DNA of 31,378 nucleotides from a virus, in IMG/VR virus record IMGVR_UViG_3300002131_000066, positions 1 to 31,378 of that record, one strand, 5' to 3'. This document shows, piece after piece, positions 15,001 to 19,955 of the stretch. The notes under the pieces were generated by a model. It worked only from the letters and a program-made list of their open reading frames with translations, ran no database searches and had not been told where the DNA came from. The translations under genes were made by a program, and so were the position numbers. Positions within the stretch are counted from its first letter, which is position 1. Each line of letters begins with the position of its first letter.

Positions 15001-15315
15001 GGATACCCAGTAGCATCAATAAATGAAATTGAAGTGTTTGTAGGCGGTGTGCGTATGCGTAAGACAGCACTAGATGTGTTTAGCCCGCTAACTGCTCTAG
15101 ACAGTCCAGAAGGTGATGCTACAGTTGCAGCAGACTTTACTTTTGATGCAGTTACTAATGCAATTACAATGCTTGCTACTCCATTAGCAGATACTAGAGT
15201 AACGGTTGTGAAAAAAGTGGGCCAAAGTTGGACAAATAATGGAACATCACTAGGTGATACAGAAAATAGCATTGCAAGATTCTTACGTGCCGGAACATCT
15301 GCGCTACCTGAATAA
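1..15315 (+). CDS. Giant virion structural protein, 5' partial (at least 5104 aa), likely baseplate/tail-tip
   Basis: The frame is open from the first base, so the gene starts upstream of the window. The TTG at 391 is internal and the preceding codons continue the same protein (DFLPKFFRTQANKKFLQG near residue 4). The segments LDRNAWSRYNRW (about residue 418), HSHPWEMLGL (about 1240) and APIENAWRRSPEYPF (about 1335) resemble what I recall from very large structural proteins of marine T4-like phages. Recognisable modules, in order, are a cupredoxin-like domain, short carbohydrate-binding-like motifs, FG-GAP-like blades, paired GxGY repeats and a C-terminal run of beta-sandwich repeats. I see no transmembrane segment and no clear enzyme motif. 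The gene sits directly before tail-fibre genes, which suggests a baseplate or tail-tip role. Equivalence to T4 gp7 is possible but unproven. Virion structural protein is well supported; exact location is inference. Confidence 0.85.
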   Translation, partial: TASDFLPKFFRTQANKKFLQGTLDQLIQPGVAEKINGYYGRTTAKAYKTTDNYVDDVTNDRTNYQLEPATVIKDNYENVTFYKDYNDYIGQLGVFGANTANHSRLNSQETYAWNPNIDWDKFVNFREYYWLPNGPISMPVRGQSREVVSTYAVTIEDQGDNVAYVFNDGLTRNPKLKLYRGQTYRFEIDTPGHPMAIAISRTFTPGTAILTAGTEGLRGSGLFDAVLYGNEYDQGEYIILPSGGSVTFAADDNVSTLYPDGIRKLGEEGEEVAIAYVEKGTIEFTIPFNAPDKLYYISKNAVDTSGIFKIYDIEENAFLDVAEEILGKKTYLSANGVELSNGMKITFQGDVTPAMYETNDWYVEGVGTKITLIKDQDLIIPAAYSDTKRIPFDSDNFDTLPFGDASAYATEKDYIVVNRASLDRNAWSRYNRWHHKDVILKSFQLNNLPRDVDETARAKRPIIEFEAGLKLNNFGAYAKTDVDLIDTYTTDVFSTIEGQIGYNIDGVNLADNMRILFTADTDILVSGKIYQVKFVTIGNVRQISLVETVDTTPIDLETVLVTQGAKNAGKSYHYHGNAWVAAQEKTTRNQSPLFEVFDVNGNSFSDGTYYGSTTFKGSKLFSYAVGEGNVDTELGFALSYKSIENSGDIVFDFNLLNDTFTYQTETDLFSQAINSGYLKKFKSLTLFNYVNGFSSTPAVSKQYVIREYVATDIQVNNFKIDVYNNSSSLTDLKIVVFVNNKLKLANTDYTIDKTSANAVVVFNNDLTVNDVIKIKTDSKTIKNSNGYYEFPYNLERNPLNDDVSQFTLGEVIDHVDSMLEDIPRYSGAYLGSSNLRDLGDLDRYGKRFVKHSGPINLPLYHVTNKSYNIIKALKYSKKEYSRFKKTFLDTAASLGYDGPIKTHVDLILKTINSDKLKSQPFYFSDMLALGASNKIEYKVLDSRVTDYPITTKYNLLTLSSKSITIYLNGVQLTNIKDYNFDVAGYVSIAAGQVENDVIEIHEYATTDGSFVAPTPTKLGLYPKYYPELTIDDTVLADEPVSTGPFKVYGEDSTTGTRGWFYPVYTTKSAAGAGAASKSYTFVGMNKIFYMPTVGATLGANDNIEINEYPVGVAFIRGHDGSYVKAYKDFRDELLLELEKRIFNNIKAKYSTDRLDVNTFIGGEFRTNEFTKVEVDNTLLGDFQKWLQENLNNQTYTNNTFYNRNNNWTFNYSDTTSPNGIENAGFWRGVYIRAFDTDRPHSHPWEMLGLTTKPSWWNTVYGPAPYTGDNLVLWRDLEQGRIADPANTRIDLNYARPGLTSFIPVDSNGKLLSPLNSKYAKNFQIQNATRNFKFGDYAPIENAWRRSPEYPFAILTAMLLNKPAKTMGLGFDISRISKNLANQWVDIDTNKPIVIKDLTLPNTYESDVRTNTAGLVNYIYNLVASDILTVYEGYRTELASITNQLGIKIAGFTSKEKFNIILDSRSPTQSQTQDGIFVPQENYQVFLNTSSPSELAVFSGIIAERTELGYVVRGYNIEKPYFEYYTAREGSSASTVTVGGISEKVSPWDSNTSYLSGEVIQHNNAYYRVINSFTTSLTFDTNNIVKLPTLPLKGGRTAQFKKDFDTAEIKTLQYGSRLNTAQEVVDFILGYSVRQKEIGFSFENVIDGSNSVENWSQSAKEFLFWTTQGWANSSLIALSPAANLLEFQRDYYVVDNIKDEFYGYSIFKADGQFLASEFNSLLRDQNSFGIETVGTDEGLYHVSLPLVQKEHVVLLDNTTDFNDTIYNPRTGYRQERVRVNGYRSDNWNGGLNIPGFVYDDARYTDWAQWKDYVIGDIVKYKQYYYVATSNVSGSQNFNSTLWYRLNEKPVSQLMTNFDYRVTQFTDFYDLDSDSFDIEQQKMAQHLIGYQKRQYLANIINDDVSQFKFYRGAIADKGTMNVFTKLFDALGNTTDNLQFYEEWAIQVGRFGAVDDVQQIEYNLKQDKMQESPQAVELVSSLPATNFDKIYRILPNEVFDKPAGYTHAPFPTKTITSEYIRTAGYTNEDDVDFVVSNMIDLSAVDTNQIKLGDTIWITDTDNKSWTVMQLVRANVNALKVNTLIREIADNGLNLVEITLDKWAVGILSVGDYIGVRGATAYSINGLYEIDNINLNTIQIRVPSGNDISNFEEEKFAMSKLRTVRVEDVTGINAATNQDIYSKQRLWIDTYNSEWAVLENNAVYLNSQAITNPSEYDSTDQGFSNSVAITKNNTNVFVSAPNDANGKVSVYRRTRESSNLLLDQEITIENDNLFTRANSNFGRSVAVSPDGEYLVVGIPQASDVNTRLSYKTDAATGLSTFDFQPDANYIKNDIVRYRESLWKTNRAILPQIANQPFSTFDTYVNIASAADADSTTLNLLVTGDPGLPNNTVSHLLVRAPEDMYIGTTAGDTVNLYWNRRSFAYPTLDNYLPFAGVIPQITIDFISQDHTIIEKIDHVFFVDTFVTLPTVGATVTTDSGSATVAYVGNRRDSAVIYVKNTNGVFDITGELFIEELDFVGFYTEESTYSTTDAVGGFWMIAAPAYLNNSTYYDTARGLVYADVRLQGSARSLNEYYNIQDTVGTIGIYVTNKNQASYIEQLSYRGDPANQDAADGVERDLPSNKWVARAGKLFTDNLTIGNTTQFRLYDLDNRTIDVASAGFTYDIFNKQQTIVDLWDGYIDFTLSEFDFQGFAYEPQVGDVLEDVQIPRDGQGGLALTTITTSSAEVMFMQRNFTSVRVYVKIVPNLNGTTGTWTQQSNIGRFQLRRRANPSLRSGDVARTIGTVTDINNSIVLGTSLIGKLVVFEHTSTFDIVSNPTIVDEEYWFFDETIESGIQRLPNPPYSLNKDYTQIYNIPAEKTGSSSSMENEGAIAIYRKLRDGTYRFQTVFVSEYRAANRNFGSKVAIVQTGNYYTLLVASDSIASAGETDSTGRRVQPGAIEIFRHGTKATDSFKGEYQLIAYSVGDIVIYKDDYYIALKNTTADQNVIIDPIYWNKISWKHGKDSNFRGAFDSTYTYKKDNIVVHDNVLWKALTNIAVGAAIPSVLNNSWIEVTTDVDYLGYLPNLTANAFYDEAVFDPIENILEFSKSFDISDDAQVLVVTSTQTDTSSTTNTKLAIYRAIEDKFVLDQVIAAPTDVDAWGDKVSMNPVGTQIAVSSMLNDSNKVNQGVVYVYTQTAGTFTLTQTLTPPNNEESEGFGFGLSYGTDNLVVSSLNGDQTIPTTFDVTVFSATEDTATTFDNEFTNFRNIKLDKGVVYVYENINNNLIYSEQFVYPLTQTTFGENIYTNNNHVYIGMPDQVDGDSKGMLLDFRKNERTFAWGVISEGITPVDVENMRGMFLYNKRENRIVSYIDYIDPVQGKIAGPADQEITFKTPFDPAVYNTGNTSDSSVDPNRAWTEKHVGQVWWNISSAKFEHAYQGSTTFQKNNWNKLAAGARIDVFEWVESNFIPSIWDSIADTPDGIAAGISGISLFGDARYSTKIIYDNISKTFANRYYFWVVNKVTVPVMENRKLSIRDIAALIENPRTQGYPFVSLLSNSKFVLNNFDTLINSDDLVLNIKYSTGPKRSQNVHSQYKLISDGLSTSRPDPDIERKWFDSLIGFDDNNRIVPDPSITIKNRYGVQNRPRQSMFVNRFEALKQTIERINLKLAENLIVDEYDISSLTQQDTKPTLISQDYDLAVDTLAELVFVSTNKITPAVLTPIITNGRISRINITNAGRGYKVAPSFKINGKGTDAEFNVTINNLGQITSVKITNAGKGYDATTNITVRPFTVLVNADESIQDKWALYSWNGSAWYRRKLQSYNVDLFWDYIDWYAPGFNQFTNINNTILGSYQLPSLDNNIGNIVKIETVGSGGWLLLQKVDDQDTEDYTINYNTIGRQNGTIQFKDTLYDYGKNTVGFDNRSFDSNFYDNNPSVELRIILETIRDNIFVGDLEIEYNQLFMAALRYVMSEQQSVDWMFKTSFIKAKHNRESLNTKDITFNNENLASYQDFVDEFKPYSTKVREFVSEYTSLEPTNSSISDFDLSPVYNKTTGTIQPSNAIVVNGVVTNENLDTTTYPRKNWKDNHGYQVTEIKLGSSGSGYTFEPIVKLVGGNGTGATAKAYLGYGNITSIKVTNPGNGYTSAPTVVITGSQLDTGTAPAATAVLGNGVVRTPRVKIKFDRISGTFTFTSLAKTETFTGTGFESRFFLEWPMDLDVKKVKVYVDNILQLRSKYTFENIENTDKTYIREQGKVLFTTPPKPNAVLRIEYNIPLSMLNAADRINLAYNPIAGMYGKELAQLMTGIDYGGVEVRSFGFTGAAGFDTAPWYTDNWDEFDNTFEDEVFTADGSTIAVPLSAALETGVVYNLYKNGVRIDDPNFDAATPTNVNAITNSITGDGTTDIIYVQDLGIELLDGDVFVVRKTTSDGSVIPDATSYDTALSGGDLAYTSARGIAAEEIIVDGDGFVTPTTSAGPEELVPGQILDTLDIKVYTRDSAGQGVINSQSYIMDSTLTYNLGVTPSSKDAVIVKVANVILPQTDYTINWAANTVTLNSVTLGAELTIVTVAQGTQNILDFGQLVGDGSTTEFETTVDWIEGASVYASINGVQQAVVAFKSETTTKTVIRFNEVVANNSAINYTVFAADTEVNYSQITKDTFTGNGTNAAFTLANAPLYAIPSEHNVIVKVDNTILNAGYNIQYTIPENNQREYPLEIFQMPQGSLDVEDVKVFLNGVEITTPTQWRFEIANSSITLSDEIGVPGDLVEMYVITDGDYRISGTTVTLDTAPVNGAVVEVIQFTNHDLLGIERINYDVVSRTTLIPEDVDYITYNRLTVGEITLRAPAVDAQYVWVSVNGELLSPSVDYYVTDDKLKVQLVRQPAANDVIDIVHFTAPVITPKFAYRQFKDMLNRTHFKRLDTAPAKLAQALNYYDLRIELDNASSLSEPNKGQNLPGVIFIEGERIEYFVKEGNTLRQLRRGTLGTGVKNTYAIDTKVYDQNISKTVPYKDQTLASNATADGATSVFEIGYPVASINEIEVFVGGVRMRKTALDVFSPLTALDSPEGDATVAADFTFDAVTNAITMLATPLADTRVTVVKKVGQSWTNNGTSLGDTENSIARFLRAGTSALPE
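451..936 (+). other. Cupredoxin-like domain in the giant protein
   Basis: Window codons about 151-312 read as a beta-barrel with the order YAVTIEDQGDNVAYVFNDG, LKLYRGQTYRFEIDTPGHP, then YYISKNAVDTSGIFKI. This follows the cupredoxin-like pattern seen in phage and secreted proteins: a strand, a gap, 'L.l.rG.tY.F......HP', and a final 'Y.c..H..m.G.i.i' strand. The usual copper-ligand Cys/His of the last loop is replaced (YYISKNAVDTSG), so a purely structural, non-copper role is expected. Fold assignment is by eye. Confidence 0.5.
4630..4716 (+). other. Carbohydrate-binding-like module 1 (CBM5/12-like motif)
   Basis: The peptide PWDSNTSYLSGEVIQHNNAY followed by YRV has the spacing W-x5-Y-x2-G-(D/E)-x-V-x5-(Y/W)-Y typical of the short chitin-binding-like (CBM5/12) fold. 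It is the first of five such motifs in this protein. Confidence 0.45.
5404..5532 (+). other. Carbohydrate-binding-like module 2 (CBM5/12-like motif)
   Basis: YTDWAQWKDYVIGDIVKYKQ, then YYYVATSNVSG and a closing LWYRL, gives the fullest match to the family pattern: W...Y..GDiV.Y...YYvA........W. The conserved aromatic residues are the ones that usually contact sugar rings in this family. Confidence 0.5.
6952..7035 (+). other. Carbohydrate-binding-like module 3 (CBM5/12-like motif)
   Basis: DFQPDANYIKNDIVRYRESL, then WKTNRAI, keeps the Y..nDiV.Y...lWk core. The first tryptophan is replaced by Phe. The module lies just after an FG-GAP-like blade. Confidence 0.4.
8854..8982 (+). other. Carbohydrate-binding-like module 4 (CBM5/12-like motif)
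   Basis: YQLIAYSVGDIVIYKDDYYI followed by ALKNTTADQN and a closing IYWNKIS keeps the Y..GDiV.Y...YYiA...........W pattern. It is directly followed by module 5, forming a tandem pair. Confidence 0.5.
9007..9147 (+). other. Carbohydrate-binding-like module 5 (CBM5/12-like motif)
   Basis: FRGAFDSTYTYKKDNIVVHD, then NVLWKALTNI and a closing NNSWIEV, matches W/F...Y...D.VvhdnvlWkA........W. It is in tandem with module 4, and both lie between FG-GAP-like blades. Confidence 0.45.
11107..11300 (+). repeat. Two GxGY beta repeats in the giant protein (first pair)
   Basis: GRISRINITNAGRGYKVAPS and GQITSVKITNAGKGYDATT are two units of one repeat of about 39 residues, of the form 'G.I..i.itnaG.GY..ap...i.g.Gt.A.f'. 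The repeat resembles ones I recall from marine phage structural proteins; its function is unknown. Confidence 0.6.
12193..12390 (+). repeat. Two GxGY beta repeats in the giant protein (second pair)
   Basis: YQVTEIKLGSSGSGYTFEP and GNITSIKVTNPGNGYTSAP, each followed by a '.v.i.G....Ga.A.a.lg.G' half, are further copies of the repeat found at 11107-11300. They are separated from the first pair by about 900 bases of unrelated sequence. Confidence 0.6.
12940..15240 (+). repeat. C-terminal stack of about six small beta-sandwich repeats
   Basis: Units share the pattern 'f.gdGtt..f.l..........v.V.vnGv.l....dY.v....i.l..ap..gd.i.v'. Examples are FTADGSTIAVPLSAALETG, LVGDGSTTEFETTVDW, FTGNGTNAAFTLANAP, VEDVKVFLNGVEITTPTQW, YVWVSVNGELLSPSVDYYV and ATADGATSVFEIGYPVASI. 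More diverged copies appear upstream near 2140-2340 and 2850-3010 (ITIYLNGVQLTNIKDYNF). Such stacks form extended rods in phage tail proteins. Unit boundaries were set by eye. Confidence 0.55.
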
Positions 15316-15319
15316 ATAC
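15312..15319 (+). promoter_or_regulatory. Putative T4-type late promoter (ATAAATAC)
   Basis: ATAAATAC overlaps the stop codon of the giant gene and stands 16 bases before the next start codon, followed by a TAGGA ribosome-binding sequence (15324-15328). T4-like phages use TATAAATA as the whole late promoter. The first base differs here (A at 15311), and in AT-rich DNA chance matches occur, so support comes mainly from the repeated pre-gene placement (also 19921 and 22402). Confidence 0.5.
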
Positions 15320-15335
15320 AGTATAGGAAAAATAA

Positions 15336-15938
15336 ATGAGCGATAACATGCAAGACACAAACGGAGTACTAGTACAAGGGCATATCAAAATTTTTGATCC
15401 CGAGTCACAAAAAGTATATATTGACAAGCGCAATGCAATTCATTATGAGAATATGAGTCTTGCATTAGCCGAAAGTTTAAGTAATGCTGGACAAGGATTT
15501 ATATATGAGATGAGCTTTGGCAACGGCGGCACAAGCGTTGATCCAACAGGCATTATTACATATCTAACACCTAACAGCACAGGAACAAATGCAAGTCTAT
15601 ACAACCAAACCTATACTAAAGTTGTTGATGATAGAAGTGTAAACAATACCGATCCTGCAAGAAACAAACTAGAAACTCGTCATGTAAGCGGCACTAACTA
15701 TACTGATATTGTAGTAAGTTGTTTACTTGATTACGGCGAGCCTAATGGGCAAGATGCATTTGATACTGCAAGTGCAACTGACAGTCCGTATGTGTTTGAC
15801 GAATTAGGTCTGCGCAGTTACAGTACTAGCGGTACTGGTAGATTAATTACGCATGTTATTTTTCATCCTGTACAAAAATCACTTAATAGATTAATTCAAA
15901 TTGACTATACAGTGCGTGTACAAAGTTTAGCAGGTTAA
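15336..15938 (+). CDS. Virion structural protein, fibre-proximal (200 aa)
   Basis: This 200-residue protein has no signal peptide, membrane segment or recognisable enzyme motif. It begins with a short beta region (VLVQGHIKIFDPESQKVYID), followed by a helix (ENMSLALAESLSNAG) and glycine-rich strands with MSFGNGGTSVDPTGIITYL. A later FDELGLRSY segment and a C-terminal pair of strands resemble tail-collar-fibre or baseplate connector proteins that carry an 'elGL' strand. The ATG is preceded by TAGGA, 7 bases upstream. It lies between the giant structural gene and three fibre genes, so a role in joining fibres to the baseplate is a reasonable inference. I do not recognise a named family with confidence. 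Confidence 0.7.
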   Translation: MSDNMQDTNGVLVQGHIKIFDPESQKVYIDKRNAIHYENMSLALAESLSNAGQGFIYEMSFGNGGTSVDPTGIITYLTPNSTGTNASLYNQTYTKVVDDRSVNNTDPARNKLETRHVSGTNYTDIVVSCLLDYGEPNGQDAFDTASATDSPYVFDELGLRSYSTSGTGRLITHVIFHPVQKSLNRLIQIDYTVRVQSLAG

Positions 15939-15948
15939 GGAGTAAATT

Positions 15949-18003
15949 ATGCCATATACAATAAGTTACACTGACACTGTTAACAAAGGTGTCATAACAG
16001 TTGAAGATAACACACTTAATAGCGAAACTACTTTAAATTTTCCAGGTAGGGGCGAAACAGCATACGGTTCTTCTATAAACACCAATTTCTTACATCTATT
16101 AGAAAATTTTGCAAATACAACAGCGCCACCACGCCCAGTTGAAGGACAACTTTGGTATGATACTACCTCGGGCGTTGACCAACTTAAGGTATATGACGGA
16201 ACTAATTGGGTAGCAAGTGGCGGACTTAAAAAAGCCAGTGCAGCTCCGGCAGTGGCAAATTCAAGCGCAGGCGACTTGTGGGTCAACACTGAAAGTCAAC
16301 AACTTTATTTGTTTACTGGATCAGCTTGGGTACTTGTAGGCCCAGACTTTAGTGACGGTCTATTAACAGGCGCCCAAGCACAAGCAATTGTTGGCGTTGA
16401 CGACGTAACTTACAATGTACTATCAATTAAAGTTGAAGATCAGCCAGTAATTATTATTAGTAGTCAAGGTTTTATACCAAAAACGTCGATTAAAGGATTT
16501 AGAACAGGTATTAACCCTGGTATGAATATTGCTAATGAAGCAATTGTAGGTACACAGGCATTAAAATATTACGGAACTGCCGAAAAAGCAGAAGCACTAG
16601 TTGTAGGAAATGTATCGATTCCGGCAAGTAATTTCTTAAGAGGCAATGCTGCAAGTAGCACAGATTTTCAATTAAGTGTTAAAAGCAATGACGGTATTAA
16701 AATAGGTACAGGCGGCCAACTAAGTTTAGGTATTGACGGCGAAACAGGCGTTATACAACATAACACAAGTGGATCGAGTATTGACATTAGAATGCGTAAC
16801 GGTAACTTAACTCCTACAGTTATGAGCATTAACAGTGACGGCAATGTAGGATTCAATAACGGCGCACCCGAACAAGCAGTTGATATTAAAGGAAATATTA
16901 AACTTTCTCCTAAAGTAGGCGAAGCTGAAACTGGAGTGCTACAACTTACAAGTATAATTAACTCTACATCAATCGGAACTGGTAGTATTATTACAACAGG
17001 TGGTATCGGCGTTGCACTTAATGCATACATAGGCGGCGATGTTGACATCGGCGGCATATTACAAACTGGTAATATTGCACCTGATACTCCTAGTGCAAGA
17101 AATATCGGTACTACAAATAACAAATATGATCAAATATATGCTACAACATTCTTTGGCAACCTTCAAGGAAACGTAAGTGGTACAGTTAGCGGTAGAGCAG
17201 GCAGTGCCGACAGACTAGCAAGTGCTACAACTTTTGCACTAAGCGGCGACGTTAATCCTGCAAGTTTTGAATTTGACGGACAAACTGGCGGCAGTACAAA
17301 AACATTCAATGTAAGTATTGCAAACAGTTTTATCTCAAATAAAACTGTAACATACGATGCAGGAAATGCAGACGAATTACTATTAAATGTAACTACAGGC
17401 ACAACTGGCGTATACAGAATTACAAAACGTAATTTCTTAAAATCTATTCCTCTTGTTCCAGCAGGCGCAATGATGCCATATGGAGGCGAAGAAGCACCAA
17501 CAGGTTGGTTGTTATGTGACGGTAGTGAAATTAAAAAATCTGACTACAATTTGCTATGGTTAGCAATACAACATAACTTTAAAGATCCTAGTTTAGTTAG
17601 TGATAACGGTGTTGCTTATTTTACGTTGCCAGACTTTAGAGGACGTTTTGCACTAGGTCTTGACAACATGGGCGGCCCAAGTGCAAACAGAGTGACTGGT
17701 ATTGCTGCTGATGCAATTGGCGGAAACGCAGGAACAGAAACAAAAACTATTGCAACTGATAATTTACCAGAACACGAACACGATTTAGAAGGCGAAAGCG
17801 GTACACAATTCTACGGAATTAGAGTAGGCGCCGGTGAACCTGTAGATGAAAATGCTATTACATTACCTATTGAGCCCGGATTAGGCGGTACACAAGGTAT
17901 TGCTGCAAGCGGCGGCGTCAAAACAGATGCAACACTAGGAACACCATTAGATGTTATGAATCCTTTCTTAGCAGTCAATTACATTATCTATACTGGAGCA
18001 TAA
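15949..18003 (+). CDS. Tail fibre protein with C-terminal tail-collar domain (684 aa)
   Basis: The first ~130 residues (LNFPGRGETAYGSSINTNFL, then GQLWYDTTSGVDQLKVYDG and GDLWVNTESQQLY) are shared with the next two proteins and probably attach the fibre. A middle part holds beta-rich fibre segments (GGIGVALNAYIGGDVDIGG; ARNIGTTNNKYDQIYATTFF). From about residue 503 a phage tail-collar domain (Pfam PF07484 type) begins with VPAGAMMPYGGEEAPTGWLL and CDG, then FTLPDFRGRFALGLDNMGG. A histidine motif (LPEHEHD, about residue 607) and the end NPFLAVNYIIYTG are also typical; such histidines bind metal in T4 gp12. Start is ATG with AAGGAG 6 bases upstream. It is likely an adhesin that contacts the host surface. 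Family call is strong; receptor is unknown. Confidence 0.88.
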   Translation: MPYTISYTDTVNKGVITVEDNTLNSETTLNFPGRGETAYGSSINTNFLHLLENFANTTAPPRPVEGQLWYDTTSGVDQLKVYDGTNWVASGGLKKASAAPAVANSSAGDLWVNTESQQLYLFTGSAWVLVGPDFSDGLLTGAQAQAIVGVDDVTYNVLSIKVEDQPVIIISSQGFIPKTSIKGFRTGINPGMNIANEAIVGTQALKYYGTAEKAEALVVGNVSIPASNFLRGNAASSTDFQLSVKSNDGIKIGTGGQLSLGIDGETGVIQHNTSGSSIDIRMRNGNLTPTVMSINSDGNVGFNNGAPEQAVDIKGNIKLSPKVGEAETGVLQLTSIINSTSIGTGSIITTGGIGVALNAYIGGDVDIGGILQTGNIAPDTPSARNIGTTNNKYDQIYATTFFGNLQGNVSGTVSGRAGSADRLASATTFALSGDVNPASFEFDGQTGGSTKTFNVSIANSFISNKTVTYDAGNADELLLNVTTGTTGVYRITKRNFLKSIPLVPAGAMMPYGGEEAPTGWLLCDGSEIKKSDYNLLWLAIQHNFKDPSLVSDNGVAYFTLPDFRGRFALGLDNMGGPSANRVTGIAADAIGGNAGTETKTIATDNLPEHEHDLEGESGTQFYGIRVGAGEPVDENAITLPIEPGLGGTQGIAASGGVKTDATLGTPLDVMNPFLAVNYIIYTGA

Positions 18004-18004
18004 C

Positions 18005-19915
18005 ATGAGTTATCAACTAAACAAAACAGACGGTACATTATTGCTAGATCTAATCGATGGTCAAATTGATACTGTTAGTACAAACCTTACATTAGTTGGT
18101 AGAAACTATTCAGGGTACGGCGAATATTTTAACGAAAACTTTATTAGACTATTAGAAAATTTTAATAATAGTGCTGCACCGAGTAATCCTTTAACAGGAC
18201 AACTTTGGTGGGACAGTAGTGATCAGCGATTAAAGGTGTATGATGGAACACAATGGAAGGCTAGTGGAGGCCCAATTGTACAAAATACTCGTCCACAAAT
18301 GGTTGCAGGCGATGTGTGGATTGATAATCTAAACAATCAAGTATATGCATTTGACGGTACTGACTTAATGCTTATGGGGCCGCAATATACAGTAACTCAA
18401 GGCAAAAGTGGATTTGAAATAGGTAGTATTCTTGATTCACAAAGCCGTTCACGCACTGTTGCATATTTGTATGTAGGTGGAATATTATCGGCAGTAATTA
18501 GTAATATCGAATTTACTCCAATTTATGCACAGCGCATTTTAGGCCTTGTTACAGCATCAAATCCTAACGGTATTATTAGAGTTGGAATGAACATAATTGA
18601 TACTGCTAATTTTAAATTTAGAGGAATTGCAGATTCTGCAAACTCTCTTGTTACTGCTGGTGGCGTAGTTAGAGCTGCTGACAGTTTCCTTCCATCAACT
18701 GCAAATGGTATTACAACAGGCACACTAACAATTCAAAACTCAGGCGGTTTAACAATTGGCCTATCACAAAACAACGTACAAAAAGTTGTAGGTCCTAGAT
18801 TTTATATTGAAAACCAACTTACTGATCACGATTTAAGTTTACGGGTTAAGTCAAGTACGTTTGGTGCTATTTCAGTTGATGCAATTTATATTGATGCAAG
18901 TACAGCTAGAGTTGGTATTTTTACAACTAATAGACTTCCGGAATACACCTTAGACGTTGCAGGCGATCTGCGTGTTACTGGCGATTTAATTGTTGAAGGC
19001 GCAAGAGTAGCATTAGATGTTCAAACACTAAGAGTTGAAGATAAAGTTATTGAAATTGGCGTACTAAATGATAGTACAGAACTTACAGATGCACAAGCAG
19101 ATGCTTCGGGTATACAGGTTAATAGCAAAAACGGTAGCAAAGATATTCTTTGGAAGGTTGCTACTAATGCATTTACTTCAAATGTAAACTTTGATTTATT
19201 AAACAGTACACAAAGTTACAAAATTGGCGGCGTTGATAAACTTACAAATACTAGCTTAGTAAATATTACTAAAGCACTAGACTTAGATCAAATCGGTACA
19301 TTAACAGTATTGCAAGTTGATGAAATTAACATTAACGGTAAAGTTATTAGTTCTACTAATGATATGGCAATTACATCAACTAACGGTATTGCAATTACTG
19401 CAGGCGCAGCTATTAATATAACTGATGCCCAAAAAATTACTGGTGTGGGAAAAGCAGTTAGTGCAAGAAAAGCAGCTGAATTATCTGCAACAGAATCAAC
19501 AGCTGGTACAGTCACAACAAAAGAATATGTAGATGAAGAAATAGTAACAGAAACTATTGTATTCAGTATGGATATTACTGGACTTGGAACTGATGCAACA
19601 CTACAAAATGCAGTAGCAGGATATTTAGATGATTTATATCCAGCAGCAACTCTAAACACTAATAAAATTGCACGTATACATACAACATCTTATGCTGGAG
19701 CAACAGTGCAAGGTGTAGATGTTGAAAGTGCAAAAAATGTAAGTTATATTGCTGTCGATAGTAATGGAACTCAGAACGAATCAGTAGTTCAAGACGTTAG
19801 CTTTGCTGCCGAAGGTGCAAGCGGACTAGTTGTTCTTACACCGGCTAGAACACTAATGACATATAAATCTAACGGAACTACTTGGGCATACCAGTCAATA
19901 ACTGTGTATCCGTAA
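18005..19915 (+). CDS. Tail fibre protein, second paralogue (636 aa)
   Basis: The N-terminal ~225 residues follow those of both neighbouring fibres: LTLVGRNYSGYGEYFNENFI, then LTGQLWWDSSDQRLKVYDG and GDVWIDNLNNQVYAFDG. A later shared segment includes RVGMNIIDTANFKFRG. The centre has LDVAGDLRVTGDLIVEG and VQTLRVEDKVIEIG, a pattern common in trimeric fibre shafts. A possible helical region follows (KAVSARKAAELSATESTAG, then TVTTKEYVDEEIVTE). The C-terminal ~115 residues (from FSMDITGLGT) lack the collar and peptidase-like ends of its paralogues, and I do not recognise that tip. ATG lies 1 base after the upstream stop with GGAG at 17995-17998, implying coupled translation. Fibre identity is secure; receptor is unknown. 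Confidence 0.82.
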   Translation: MSYQLNKTDGTLLLDLIDGQIDTVSTNLTLVGRNYSGYGEYFNENFIRLLENFNNSAAPSNPLTGQLWWDSSDQRLKVYDGTQWKASGGPIVQNTRPQMVAGDVWIDNLNNQVYAFDGTDLMLMGPQYTVTQGKSGFEIGSILDSQSRSRTVAYLYVGGILSAVISNIEFTPIYAQRILGLVTASNPNGIIRVGMNIIDTANFKFRGIADSANSLVTAGGVVRAADSFLPSTANGITTGTLTIQNSGGLTIGLSQNNVQKVVGPRFYIENQLTDHDLSLRVKSSTFGAISVDAIYIDASTARVGIFTTNRLPEYTLDVAGDLRVTGDLIVEGARVALDVQTLRVEDKVIEIGVLNDSTELTDAQADASGIQVNSKNGSKDILWKVATNAFTSNVNFDLLNSTQSYKIGGVDKLTNTSLVNITKALDLDQIGTLTVLQVDEININGKVISSTNDMAITSTNGIAITAGAAINITDAQKITGVGKAVSARKAAELSATESTAGTVTTKEYVDEEIVTETIVFSMDITGLGTDATLQNAVAGYLDDLYPAATLNTNKIARIHTTSYAGATVQGVDVESAKNVSYIAVDSNGTQNESVVQDVSFAAEGASGLVVLTPARTLMTYKSNGTTWAYQSITVYP

Positions 19916-19920
19916 AAACG

Positions 19921-19928
19921 ATAAATAA
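19921..19928 (+). promoter_or_regulatory. Putative T4-type late promoter (ATAAATAA)
   Basis: ATAAATAA lies in the 40-base gap between two fibre genes, 27 bases before the next ATG and upstream of a strong AGGGG ribosome-binding site (19941-19945). An overlapping TATAAT (19929-19934) lacks a convincing -35 element, so the phage late-type reading is preferred. Confidence 0.5.
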
Positions 19929-19955
19929 TATAATAGCACTAGGGGTTACATAATA

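Noticed and set aside
1-15315. Assigning the giant protein to T4 gp7
   Set aside because: Only position near fibre genes and great length point that way; no diagnostic gp7 segment could be recognised by eye.
16668-17123. 151-residue open frame on the minus strand (and several similar minus-strand frames, e.g. 23434-23853 and 14946-15353)
   Set aside because: Each lies antisense to a convincing plus-strand gene, has low-complexity hydrophobic composition and no recognisable family; they are shadows of the coding strand.
19929-19934. TATAAT as a host-type -10 box before the third fibre gene
   Set aside because: The sequence 17 bases upstream (TGTATC) is not a credible -35 box; the overlapping late-type ATAAATAA is a better explanation.
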